Shown: in pieces, positions 24,001-30,760 of the stretch
Layout of the letters: every line of letters starts with the position of its first letter
Numbering within the stretch: the stretch's first letter is position 1
Assembly (NCBI GenBank): GCA_903813345.2
Contig: CAIIXF020000008.1
Span: forward strand, 26,460,822-26,520,821
Direction of reading: 5' to 3'
DNA length: 60,000 nucleotides
Origin: Owenia fusiformis
Lineage: Eukaryota > Annelida > Polychaeta > Sabellida > Oweniidae
Notes under the pieces: generated by a model
Database searches by the model: none
What the model saw: the letters and a program-made list of their open reading frames with translations, nothing else
Told to the model about the DNA's origin: nothing
Program-made: the position numbers and the translations under genes

Positions 24001-26534
24001 GGGCATGCCGATTTCCGGTGTCCATCAATACCACATTTCCAGCAAGTGATTTTTGGCTTCGTTGTTTCATCGGATGTTCTCAGAAGACATTCTGATTTGC
24101 GATGACCTTCCAAACCACATTGGAAGCACTTTGGTTTTGATCTTTTTGGGCAGTCATTGATATTATGTTCGCCTCTGCAATGTGGACAGTTGATTTCTTG
24201 TCCATCGTGATATATTACTATGTCTATTTCGATTAGCTCTGGAGGATTGAAGGGGTTGGGTATTGTGTAGTCTAAATATCTAGGTTGCGATTTGACTATT
24301 TTTCTCACATAACAAAACCTATGCCCTGTGAGTACACTGTGTCGTGTTCCATTAGTCGCTCTTCTGCTGTGGAATTTCACGTCTGAGGTACGTTCTGCAA
24401 ATGAGTCCACCCACTGCTCAATTTCCGAGTTGGAAACATGAAGTGGTATACCATGTATTGATACTCGTGTGGAGTTTCGTCCTGCTCCAAACGATGCGCT
24501 GGGTGTTGCGAAGTAGTCACTTATTTTGAACTGCTTTCCATTGACGCATAAAGAGCCAAGAGATAATAAGTTGGCTTTTGTTCCAAGACTGTCAGTATAA
24601 ATTATGTAGGAGCCACTGAATAGTTGCACACCAATTATATTGTCTCTTTTTATTACATCCGGTCGAATTCTATCATCAGCCTGTGATATAAGTTTGTCAA
24701 GTAGTTCATATTCGTTCATTCTGCCCATTCCTCTGGCTTCTAGCTTAACCCATAGTTCTGTGTTTTTAACAATATTCTCCATGTTTGAGATGGTCCCTTA
24801 CTTGTGTATGTTGATATAGAGAAGTGGCTATTTAGTGTTTATACAGAGCCACATAATAGGCTTAAACAATGTTTATGTGTATATGTAATCTGCAGTAATA
24901 TTGCTCAGCTATATTTACTTACATACAAAAAAGTTTGAGGTCCAAAATATATCCAAATATTTGACGGTTTTAATCCAAAGTTGCTGTATTATGGCCTCTA
25001 GTCCTTTATACACAAGTGTATGTAGTTAGAATCCTATATAAATCTCACTATGAAGCAAGTTGAAAAAAGACCTTTTTGACACTGAGAAGATAATTTAAGG
25101 TGAAATCTCAAATCTAAAGTCAAATTTGCAATCTGAGAACCTGTAGATGATTTTGAAGAAAAACTGGTTTATTTGAAGCAAGACGAAAAAAGAACTTTTT
25201 AACCCTGAGAAGGTCAAAGAAGGTCGAATCATTTTTGACCTTGAGATTGTCATTGAAGGTCAAATCTATAGTCAGATTTGAACTTTTGAGAACTTGTAGA
25301 TGATTTTTAAAAAAATTGGTCAATTTGAAGCAAGTTGAAAAAATACCTTTTTTACCTTTTTTTACCTTGAGAAGGTCATTGAAGGTCAAATCGCAAATCT
25401 AAAGTCAGATTTGAACTTCTGATAACTTGTAGATGATTAAAAAAAAATTGGTCAATTTGAAGCAAGTTGAAAAAAGACCTTTTTACCTTGAGAAGGTCAT
25501 TGAATGTCAAATCTCAAATCTAAAGTCAGATTTAAACTTCTGATAACTTGTAGATGATTTTAAAAAAATGGTCAATTTGAAGCAAGTTGAAAAAAGACCT
25601 TTTTAACCTTTTTTTTTACCATGAGAAGGTCAAATCTTAGCTATAAAGTCAGACTTGAACTTCTGAAAATGTGGAGATGATTTAAAAAAAATTAAGTCAG
25701 TCTTAAAGTATTTGTTAAGTTATTCGCAAACCATCAACCACAAACCGCCAACCACCGACAGCCGTCAAAAAATGGAGACCATAACAATATGTCACCACTT
25801 TTTGGTGGTTGTGACATAACAAAATTCAAGTTCAAATATTTATTAAACTCTAGCAAGTAACAATTGGGACTCAAGTCATAAAACTTTGAGCCATTCCTTC
25901 ACATTAATACACAATACCTGGATTTCCTTTTCCAGCAGCTCGTATGGCAGCAAGGATGTCTCCTGGGGGTGGAGATGTAAACACGGACCCTGCTATACTG
26001 GCTGTCAACATACCAGGCCCCACATAACCTATAAAATAAATCAAATATTTTCATCAGTTCAGTTTTTTGTATGGTTTAGATGACATTAGGCACAATACCA
26101 TGTGTCTAAAATGTAAAGGAAATGTAAGTGATGTAGATACATGTATACTCCTGGAATCAACATTATTCATAATTAATTGTGCCAGCTAAATTCAAAATAC
26201 AGAATATTGATCCCTGTTACTAAATTTAACTGCATGGCTGTATTTGAGGTTAAAGGTCATATAATTATAATGACCAAGGTCAAGGCCATATGTTACAGTC
26301 AAGGTCATTGGTGACAAAGTGAAGCCAAATACCTGCATGTCCTGGTTCGTGACCTGAGCCTCCTCCTGAGATTAACCCAACTTTCCCTGCTGCTTTGTAT
26401 TCTTCAATATCTGCACGTACAATCACCCGATGTCCTTTGACCAATCGCAGACCAGGATTGACCATGACAAGACCCTCTAAATTCTCGTCCACACATCGTT
26501 CTACTGTATTGATTAATTTCTTCCCCGATGGCAT
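3012..26534 (-). CDS. TKFC: Triokinase/FMN cyclase (dihydroxyacetone kinase), complete multi-exon gene
   Basis: Phosphorylates dihydroxyacetone and glyceraldehyde with ATP and, in vertebrates, cleaves FAD to cyclic FMN; cytosolic. Coding exons in transcript order: 26333-26534 (ATG at 26534; exon extends to 26546), 25918-26028, then 17399-17583 or 15965-16149, 14199-14277, 13801-13925, 13387-13471, 12851-12940, 12322-12438, 11596-11742, 4787-4932, 4351-4458, 3771-3874, 3012-3279. All junctions are GT-AG and phase-matched, giving 588 residues against 575 in human. DhaK domain: SGGGSGHEP substrate loop near residue 55, TGDR in the duplicated exon, and active-site His225 in [10 protein letters not shown] linker precedes the DhaL domain, which has [15 protein letters not shown] and [10 protein letters not shown] nucleotide-binding motifs, and QPDPGA near the C-terminus. 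Start chosen because MPSGKKL aligns with the family N-terminus just after an acceptor. Two splice junctions are expanded into minisatellites. Confidence 0.95.
4787..4932 (-). CDS. TKFC: TKFC exon 10 (start of the DhaL domain), with acceptor at the edge of a minisatellite
   Basis: With the acceptor nearest the gene body the exon is 146 bp. It enters in phase 1 from exon 9 (CCA G|AG AAC) and encodes [17 protein letters not shown], then [16 protein letters not shown] and ends SEAILK before gtaaga. GDGDCGTT is the Mg-ATP-binding loop of DhaL. The first 36 coding bases and the preceding tctttatttcag acceptor form the repeat unit of the adjoining 48-bp array. Acceptors further upstream (every 48 bp to 5988) would lengthen the exon in frame by 16 codons each. 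From 6036 on, a variant unit reads a stop. Which acceptor is used is unknown; the proximal one gives a normal family-length protein. Confidence 0.85.
4887..6910 (-). repeat. 48-bp minisatellite built from the TKFC exon 10 3' splice site (about 42 copies)
   Basis: About 42 head-to-tail copies of a 48-bp unit, nearly all exactly 48 bp. On the transcript strand each unit reads polypyrimidine tract plus acceptor (tctttatttcag) followed by the first 36 bases of exon 10 (AGAACAGTCAGTTG to GAGTCATG). Thus every unit carries a plausible 3' splice site. 48 is a multiple of three, and the coding frame is open from 4932 through the copy starting at 5988, giving 23 in-frame acceptors. Variant units with TGA, containing attttagagtca on the plus strand, occur first at 6000-6036. 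Some others are near 6150-6330. Unit variants (gtaca/gtata, agcaac/aacaac) are interspersed, suggesting turnover by unequal exchange. The last copy near 6900 is degenerate. Confidence 0.97.
6911..7440. other. TKFC intron 9 segment without recognised genes
   Basis: AT-rich intronic DNA between two tandem arrays. It includes a short (attaatta)n tract near 6995. A segment near 7050-7130 contains gtggaac and gttccac motifs and resembles sequence near 4120-4260. It may be a degenerate interspersed repeat. Nothing coding was seen. Confidence 0.5.
7441..7768. repeat. About 46-bp intronic tandem repeat, seven copies
   Basis: Seven near-identical copies of a unit with gagagcattagattatggt, then ttcacat and an A-run of variable length. 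Copies start about every 45-48 bp; the length variation lies in the A-run. It lies inside TKFC intron 9, well away from either splice site, unlike the other arrays. No coding role is apparent. Confidence 0.95.
7769..8985. other. TKFC intron 9 segment upstream of the nested GPCR
   Basis: AT-rich intronic sequence with no recognised gene. The part from about 8640 to 8780 has three loosely similar stretches (gtgcaaaggaatgtgcatga, then tgcacaggtaaatgcctga, then gtgcatgggcaagtgtctga), a degenerate tandem repeat. The promoter of the intronless receptor gene at 9401 should lie in or after this stretch, but no clear TATA or initiator could be assigned. Confidence 0.4.
8986..9295. repeat. Purine-rich degenerate tandem repeat just upstream of the GPCR gene
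   Basis: Repeated aaagtgaggaat motifs (for example near 9022, 9075, 9117, 9198, 9259) separated by variable A/G-rich spacers. The stretch is strongly purine-biased on the plus strand and ends about 100 bp before the receptor start codon. It may lie in the receptor's 5' flank or 5' untranslated region. Confidence 0.8.
9401..10390 (+). CDS. Class A (rhodopsin-like) G protein-coupled receptor, intronless and nested in a TKFC intron
   Basis: A single 329-residue open frame with seven hydrophobic segments. TM1 has GLLLN; TM2 has LSIADL (conserved Asp). A Cys before TM3 (FGQTFC) pairs with one in loop 2 (NLCTF). The end of TM3 reads LHRF in place of DRY. A long basic third loop (about residues 203-240) leads to TM6 with FCYAP in place of CWxP. 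TM7 reads LNICIC in place of NPxxY, followed by MNQQFRQAY. The TM2, TM3 and TM7 style recalls melatonin-receptor-like and Tre1/Moody/GPR84-like receptors, but the ligand cannot be named. It is transcribed opposite to its host gene. The altered DRY and NPxxY motifs may mean unusual activation. The lack of introns suggests retroposition or a lineage of single-exon receptors. Confidence 0.9.
   Translation: MEAEFRAAIEYPLSATLVVQIGGSLCLILGLLLNSLAVVAIVRTPKLHTVTYFLIAYLSIADLILCAFGLPVMIAVDSARGWIFGQTFCLMFPFINQSVIGIELGALVVMSLHRFILICYPNTSRTIFKPIGIICMISIFLIVDLIAMLPPVVGLWGKLWYEPRKNLCTFVDIGDGYNIFPMAVAFGFPITAFVISYTNIFIRIKQQQKNMNKHQQPSTDSKLSQKGFNKKFSAELKITKMAVSIVVTFVFCYAPVMLVIVIDKDINHPFWHRFTSIFIWAYGILNICICLSMNQQFRQAYISQIPFYQKFNSRQINVEKNVSSDERET
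10372..10590. repeat. GAGA/CATGATGA-type microsatellite at the GPCR stop codon
   Basis: Imprecise repeats of gagagacatgatgag and similar, beginning within the last codons of the receptor (GATGAGAGAGAGACATGA holds the stop) and running about 200 bp. The C-terminal SSDERET of the receptor is encoded by the start of this tract. The tail length may therefore vary between alleles. Confidence 0.85.
10591..11595. other. TKFC intron 9, 3' of the GPCR, with a dispersed-repeat fragment
   Basis: Intronic DNA. A segment from about 11109 (caggcccatagccaggggga) to about 11300, containing tttcaagtgattttgggcc and tagaccccc, is related to copies at 13612-13760, 17165-17310 and 58012-58175. It appears to be a MITE family. 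The rest shows no genes. Confidence 0.6.
14278..15264. other. TKFC intron between exons 3b and 4, downstream part
   Basis: Intronic sequence without recognised coding potential. A stretch near 15060-15150 repeats tcaagtgggcgc / caggtgggtgc / tcaagtgggtgc in three loose copies. The minisatellite derived from the exon 3b donor starts at about 15265. Confidence 0.5.
15265..15991 (-). repeat. 27/26-bp minisatellite built from the TKFC exon 3b 5' splice site (27 copies)
   Basis: 27 copies by hand count. On the transcript strand the unit is GGGACCCTCTTCATTCATAAG followed by gtatgt. This is the last 21 coding bases of exon 3b plus the donor. Most units are 27 bp; several with gagaggg on the plus strand are 26 bp. 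Every intact unit repeats AAG|gtatgt, a strong 5' splice site. The first downstream units would add nine codons each in frame; the first 26-bp unit shifts the frame. A block of unit types (26-26-27 with gaataaag) recurs, pointing to higher-order duplication. The founder copy is the one joined to the exon at 15965-15991. Confidence 0.97.
15965..16149 (-). CDS. TKFC: TKFC alternative exon 3b (second copy of duplicated DhaK exon)
   Basis: An exon of 185 bp from a ctttcag acceptor to CATAAG|gtatgt. It encodes [39 protein letters not shown] and GTLFIHK, which joins well to [10 protein letters not shown] of the next exon. This copy is closer to the conserved DhaK sequence than exon 3a, especially in the [12 protein letters not shown] stretch. 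It is therefore probably the ancestral or constitutive form. Its 3' end (the 5' splice site) is the founder copy of a 27-unit minisatellite that continues to 15265. The donor at 15964-15963 is the first of many identical AAG|gtatgt sites. Confidence 0.9.
16150..17398. other. TKFC intron between duplicated exons 3a and 3b
   Basis: An intron of 1.25 kb separating the two alternative exons. Near 16620-17060 there are several loose copies of a ctgaacac motif (tatctgaacacc, aatctgaacactt, taatctgaacactttt), probably an old interspersed repeat. At 17165-17310 is another member of the dispersed repeat with tttaggtcaaaattgtcaaa and gaacccctc. No coding signal. Confidence 0.5.
17399..17583 (-). CDS. 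TKFC: TKFC alternative exon 3a (first copy of duplicated DhaK exon)
   Basis: An exon of 185 bp between a tgtag acceptor and AAAG|gtaccc. It encodes [15 protein letters not shown], then [16 protein letters not shown] and TAGKRGLCG, ending ALALK-like as GGILALK. It is homologous, residue for residue, to exon 3b at 15965-16149. It has the same length and the same phases (enters after one base, leaves at phase 0). TGDR, whose Asp is needed for substrate deprotonation in DhaK enzymes, is kept. Including both copies would duplicate part of the DhaK fold, so the two exons are probably mutually exclusive. The last residues (GGILALK instead of GTLFIHK) are the least conserved. Its donor is not arrayed. 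Confidence 0.8.
18490..18583. repeat. Left flank of roughly 120-bp satellite interrupted by the LINE
   Basis: Contains gatttgaacttcagataact, then a T/A-rich run, ttggtcaatttgaagcaagt. This matches the tandem units at 25051-25700. It is the part of that array left on the 3' side of the LINE insertion. The last ten bases, TGAAGCAAGT, form one copy of the target-site duplication. Confidence 0.85.
18684..23503 (-). pseudogene. LINE ORF2: APE endonuclease-reverse transcriptase, broken
   Basis: From [12 protein letters not shown] at 23503 the frame gives an apurinic-type endonuclease (CIQESF, GGDFN, SDHKG) and then a reverse transcriptase ([32 protein letters not shown] at about 21406-21417). A single in-frame TAG at 21554-21556 lies just before the SQGCP motif. 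The frame then continues to 20279, is cut by a DNA insertion (19068-20278), and resumes at 19067 toward a C-terminal zinc motif ([18 protein letters not shown]) and a stop at 18684. The rest of the frame is clean, so the copy is fairly young. The disabling changes are the stop and the insertion. Confidence 0.92.
19068..20267. mobile_element. Non-autonomous DNA transposon inserted in LINE ORF2
   Basis: A 1.2-kb segment between two copies of TGCTCAGACCA (19057-19067 and 20268-20278). Removing it and one copy restores an uninterrupted ORF2 frame, which proves an insertion. The ends form an imperfect inverted repeat: agggcgttacaatacccggg on the left, and the reverse complement of the right end reads agggaaagatcaatacccgg. 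The shared CAAGGG start makes the exact end ambiguous: target duplications of 7, 8 or 11 bp are all possible, so hAT-, P- or Mutator-like origin is open. No transposase frame was found. Confidence 0.85.
23628..24782 (-). CDS. LINE ORF1: RNA-binding protein with CCHC zinc knuckles
   Basis: 384 residues. The middle contains [20 protein letters not shown], which looks like an RRM-type fold. It is followed by three zinc-knuckle motifs: [27 protein letters not shown] and [14 protein letters not shown]. The C-terminal part is Lys/Ser/Thr-rich and probably disordered. In L1/Tx1-type elements ORF1p binds the element RNA and acts as a chaperone in the retrotransposition particle. The frame is intact. 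It ends 124 bp before the ORF2 start, a normal spacing for a bicistronic LINE. Confidence 0.85.
   Translation of the reverse strand: MENIVKNTELWVKLEARGMGRMNEYELLDKLISQADDRIRPDVIKRDNIIGVQLFSGSYIIYTDSLGTKANLLSLGSLCVNGKQFKISDYFATPSASFGAGRNSTRVSIHGIPLHVSNSEIEQWVDSFAERTSDVKFHSRRATNGTRHSVLTGHRFCYVRKIVKSQPRYLDYTIPNPFNPPELIEIDIVIYHDGQEINCPHCRGEHNINDCPKRSKPKCFQCGLEGHRKSECLLRTSDETTKPKITCWKCGIDGHRKSACPMETTGRQKVQEQTKPQEPTTKSAESGAKIAEKLITRALQPEDSSISSPDAMKMADKFLAECHQNTSTPAKNISDNASCDSTTKQKSSLKVHLKRKDISPLEMNSDSKKNKLGSPIILDIDNNG
25051..25760. repeat. Roughly 120-bp intronic satellite with gaagcaagttgaaaaaagac units
   Basis: At least five copies of a unit containing gaacttctgataacttgtag, a T/A-rich run, ggtcaatttgaagcaag, gaaaaaagacc and gagaaggtcattgaaggtca. 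Starts near 25053, 25174, 25326, 25458 and 25578 give a period of about 120-150 bp, with length variation in homopolymer runs. It continues left of the LINE at 18490. It lies in the intron downstream of TKFC exon 2. Confidence 0.9.
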
Positions 26535-26546
26535 ACTTTTTAGTAA

Positions 26547-28013
26547 CTGAAATAAAAAAAAATACTTTCCATAGTTACTTAGTTTTAGTAAAAAAATTAT
26601 TTGACAAAAACTTATTCTTTCACTGGTTTCTATCTAGACCTCCATGATACCACTTTCACCCTCATTTCTGGATATGTATGTTATAAATGGTCCTATATGG
26701 TGTTAGATGATTAGATCAGCTTTGTTGTGAATGATCATGTCAGTGAAGGTTACTGAAACTATTTACATGTTTGTGGCCTATTTAAAGGATGAAGCTGAAT
26801 CATAAAAAGTAATTCAAGTAAGGAGTGGACCATTTAGATGTTGAGGGATGTTATCTTTTCTGGAAAAAATGTTTCATAATATTCATTATTACGACAGCAT
26901 ATTAGGCTAGGGTACATAGCAACTATCTGGTTATTATCATTCAATGAGACAGTATAATTACATTGAATGATTTTGGAATGTCAGGGAAGAAGATAATAAA
27001 TTAGATGATGCTCATTATCCCATTTAAATACATGTACACCACCATGACTATTTTACAAGCCATCCCACCTCCCTGATTAGCTCTGATTGTCTCTTATAAA
27101 TATTTATTCCCAAATCACATACAGTATAACCACTCTGTGTTCTCTCCCTTTCTTCCTCATTCAGGCTTACTTTTCTCTTAATATCAATAGTTACCCCCAC
27201 CCCACCCCTCAGTAGGTAAAGTATAAGTATTCATAAAACAAATATCCTGTTTTGAATGTAAAACTGATTTCAATGAACACCTGACCAACTCAATGTGTAG
27301 GATCCCCAAATCCAAAACTGGTTATGAGCCAGACATGTGACAGTTGAGGAACATGTGGTAAAGCAAATATAAACAATACAACACTTGTCTACAAATAAAT
27401 ATCAAGGCAAATATAAACAATGCAATACTTGTCTGGAAAGAAATATCAAGGCTAGGTCTCAACTTGTTTTGCAGGGTTAGAAAATTATGATGAAAAACAA
27501 GGATAAAATTAGCGCTTTTCATTTTTACATATCGAATAACGTGCAATATATAGGGATAAATTTAATGCTTTTCATTGCTTACATTAAATAACAAATAGCG
27601 TAACATATAAAGAAGACCTAACCTTTCTCACGTTGAAAAGATATAAAAAGTCAACTAAAAAGCAGAAAACAATTCTTATATTCATTTTGATATTATGTAA
27701 ATAAAAATGGCAATTTGGCTATTTTTATAACCCTGTTGTCTATGTCTTTGTCAATATAATCTGTTAAACTGTAATGTATCATATATAATTTAACAGTGAT
27801 AGAATTTGAACGGAATTTAATTAAAACATTAACATTTAAAAATATATCTATGGTTTGGTTTTATTCAATTCATTTTAAAATTGGAAGAATACCTCCCAGT
27901 TGGCCATGTGCCCTCAGTAGACACGAAGGGGCAACAAAGCCTGTAGAGAGAAAATTCGAAACTTTCCTGAGCTATCAGTAGTGTGCGCCAAAACTCCAGA
28001 AAATACAATTCAC
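26547..28013. other. TKFC 5' flank
   Basis: Sequence upstream of the first coding exon of TKFC. An acceptor (tatttcag) lies 12 bp before the ATG, so at least one non-coding first exon, and the promoter, lie further upstream at higher coordinates. I could not place them. The region is AT-rich. Two loose copies of a segment (gcaaatataaacaatacaac and gcaaatataaacaatgcaat) occur at about 27363-27440. Confidence 0.45.
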
Positions 28014-28844
28014 TGATGTTGAGGTAGGTTACTATGATTTGACCCATAGTCATTATAGATTGGTTCATTGACTATTCATTTTTACTTGTCTGCACTCAAA
28101 AAAGTGACACGAAAGGGCTAAACGGCTTGCCCCAAGGTGCGACCGGCAAAAAGATGAGTTTGACAAAAAAAAATTTTTTCAAATAATAGCAGCGAGTATA
28201 TGAAATAGGAGGCAAATTTGATATTGATATGTATGATAGTCTATTTGGGTGTGGTCATTTTTATTAAAAACAATAACATTGAAGAATTACACATTTCTGA
28301 CCTTAAAATGCCATTTTAATGCAAAAGTCACAGTTGTTATTAATTATATTCCTATTTTACCTATTCAATGTTTTCTATATATTACACTTACCATTATATT
28401 CATTTTTGTCAAAGTAAATAATAATGGGGCTCACACAAGGATCCACTTTATTTCCACCTTTTTCATATTTAGTGATGTTTTGAAAAATTACTTCGTTTAA
28501 CAGAAAATTATTTGTTAAATGTTAAACAAAATAATGATAATGTGTTTGTTTCCCTGTTTCAACTGAAAAATCACAATTCATTGCTCTTGATCATAGAGCG
28601 GCAGGGCATATACCAGTATGACCAATCTTAAATACAGTTGATCCTTGTGTGATCCCTACTATTATTTACTTTGCCAAAAACGAATATAATGGTTATTCGG
28701 ATATATGAAAATCATTTGATAGTCAAAATAAGAATAATATAATTGACTTTTGGATAAAAAAGCATTATATAGTCAGAAGTATTAAAGTACCATAATTGTT
28801 TTTAAGAGAATAACCATACCCTAATGGACTATCTCTACATATCA

Positions 28845-29541
28845 ATTGCTGGAATTACACATGGCGTTTTACAAAAGCGTCTTCGGTTTTAACCAGGTTT
28901 AAGAATTAGGTGTAATCACGATTGCGGTTTTACAAAAGCGCTTTTCTAAAACTCCAAGAACCCTTGTCACTAGTAAACGGCATAAGTCGTTAGGCGTTTT
29001 AAGTGTGCAGTGTAATATCGATCGGTTTTTGTAAGAAGCTTTACCCGGTTTTTTACTAGTTTTTAACATTTGCCCTAAACGAAATATTTGATTCATTTGA
29101 TACATGATGAGACATCCGATCACGCTGCTATATGGCTATATTGAAATTGAAAAATGGATGATGGTCGCCTGAGGTCACATCGAAATCAAGTGTTATCTTA
29201 CATGTTTTTCTTTTACCTTTTTATTATGTTTTCTCATAATTAATAAAAGATAAATAAAAAGTATGCAATGTCATGCACTTTTAATCAAATTATGGAAGAT
29301 CAGTTTTGTCTTAGATGCAAAAAGAATACATTTACAGGAGATGCAAACATACATGTATGCTGGATATTATCCATAACTACATCGTTAAAAGTACACGAAA
29401 GGCGTTTTAGAAAAAACAGGTGTAATTCCAATATATAATTCCTAAGACGCTTTAGAAATGTTGGTGTAATCAGAATGGCGATTTTGTAAAGCGCCTTCCA
29501 CTAAAACGTTTTAGCGGATTTTGTGGTGTAATTCCAGCAAT
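28845..29541. mobile_element. 0.7-kb MITE nested in the foldback element
   Basis: Ends are inverted repeats: attgctggaattacac on the left and gtgtaattccagcaat on the right. Subterminal motifs such as gcgttttacaaaagcg and ggtgtaatcag occur in both orientations. No coding capacity. Flanks (atatca and aactaaa) show no convincing target duplication. Confidence 0.75.
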
Positions 29542-29819
29542 AACTAAATTTTGCGAAATTTGCTTTAAATTTGCATTTTTGAAAACGCACCTGCTTATAC
29601 TTATTCAATTTAGAACCACAACAGAAAGTAACTCTTTCATGAAAAACATCGTCAGCTTGACTGAAGATTTCTGAGTGCAGTCATTAATATGACCTCACAT
29701 TTGGATAACCTCTCTTCTGTTATAATTTTACTTCAAATTGGCAAATTTTATTAAAATTGACATGATAAAACAGAAATGATCGACTTTTACTTTTGAAATG
29801 TCAATTGAAATGTGTCACC

Positions 29820-30760
29820 ATTGTAATGTGTCACCAAGCGTCACAGCATCCCCCGAGTGCCTTGAAACACCAATACCTAGATATTGACCTTGAGGCGATC
29901 TTGAATTGAACCATTAAATGATGACTGCCTCATGTCACCTTATTATGAGTCGCCAAGGGCCACATCACGACAGCAGCCCCTGTGGCCTTAAAACGCCAAA
30001 CACTAAGATATTGAAATTTGACCTTAGATTGACCTTGACCCTAGGTCACGTTTCAATGGAGTTAAGTGCAGCAGCCACCCCAAAACGCCAAATATTTAGA
30101 TATTGATCTTTGACCCTGACCTATAACAATGACACTGATCTCAGGTCACTTTATCATTGGTGATCAAATGTCGGTGTAGCCTCAAACGAGCCAACTACCT
30201 AGATATTGACCTTTGACCTTATTATAATTTTGAACAATAGATATTGTCTTTGACCTCATGTCACCTTAGCATGAGTTGCCAAGGGTCATAGCAGCCCCCA
30301 GGGCCTCAAAACGCCAAATACAGAGATTTTGACCTTGTATGAATGACCTTGACCTCAGAACACATATCAATGGGTCCTCACATGAAGCAGCATCCCCAAA
30401 ATGCCAAATATTCAGATATTGACCTCTGACCTTGAGCCATAAACAGTGACATTGACCGTAGGTCATTTTATCTTTGGTGATCAAATGTTACTGAAGACCC
30501 ACAGTAGCCAACTACCTATGACCTAGATATTGACCTTTGACCTTGAAATTACCTTGAAATCACCTCATCATTGGTCCCCAAAGGTCACAATTGTTCTCAT
30601 GTCAACTTGCTAGATATTGACCTTAAAATAACCTTGATCTATTCAGTATTCAGACCTTGACTTCAGGTCACCTAATCATTGGTTGTGGAGGGTCAGGTGT
30701 CTTAAAAAGCCAACTACCTAAATGTTGACATTTTACCTTGAAATGACCTTGACTTTTCTA
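29820..30760. repeat. GACCTT-rich degenerate repeat tract
   Basis: About 0.9 kb in which tgacctt, tgacctttgacctt, aggtcac and tagatattgacc recur with irregular spacing, together with cggcc(t)caaaacgccaaata-type segments. It is an old degenerate tandem repeat of longer units (roughly 130-200 bp). Direct-repeat AGGTCA half-sites spaced by one base occur on the minus strand near 30207-30220 and 30529-30543. Confidence 0.75.

Larger units (their letters stand above)
18584..25050 (-). mobile_element. L1/Tx1-like non-LTR retrotransposon, near full length
   Basis: Minus-strand LINE of about 6.5 kb including a 1.2-kb insertion. It ends in a poly(A) run (T-run 18583-18594 on the plus strand) and is flanked by TGAAGCAAGT at 18574-18583 and 25051-25060. 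It has a 5' region (24783-25050), ORF1 with zinc knuckles and ORF2 with endonuclease plus reverse transcriptase. ORF2 has one in-frame TAG and is split by a DNA transposon, so this copy is dead. The target was a tandem satellite inside a TKFC intron, between exon 2 and exon 3a. Confidence 0.93.
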
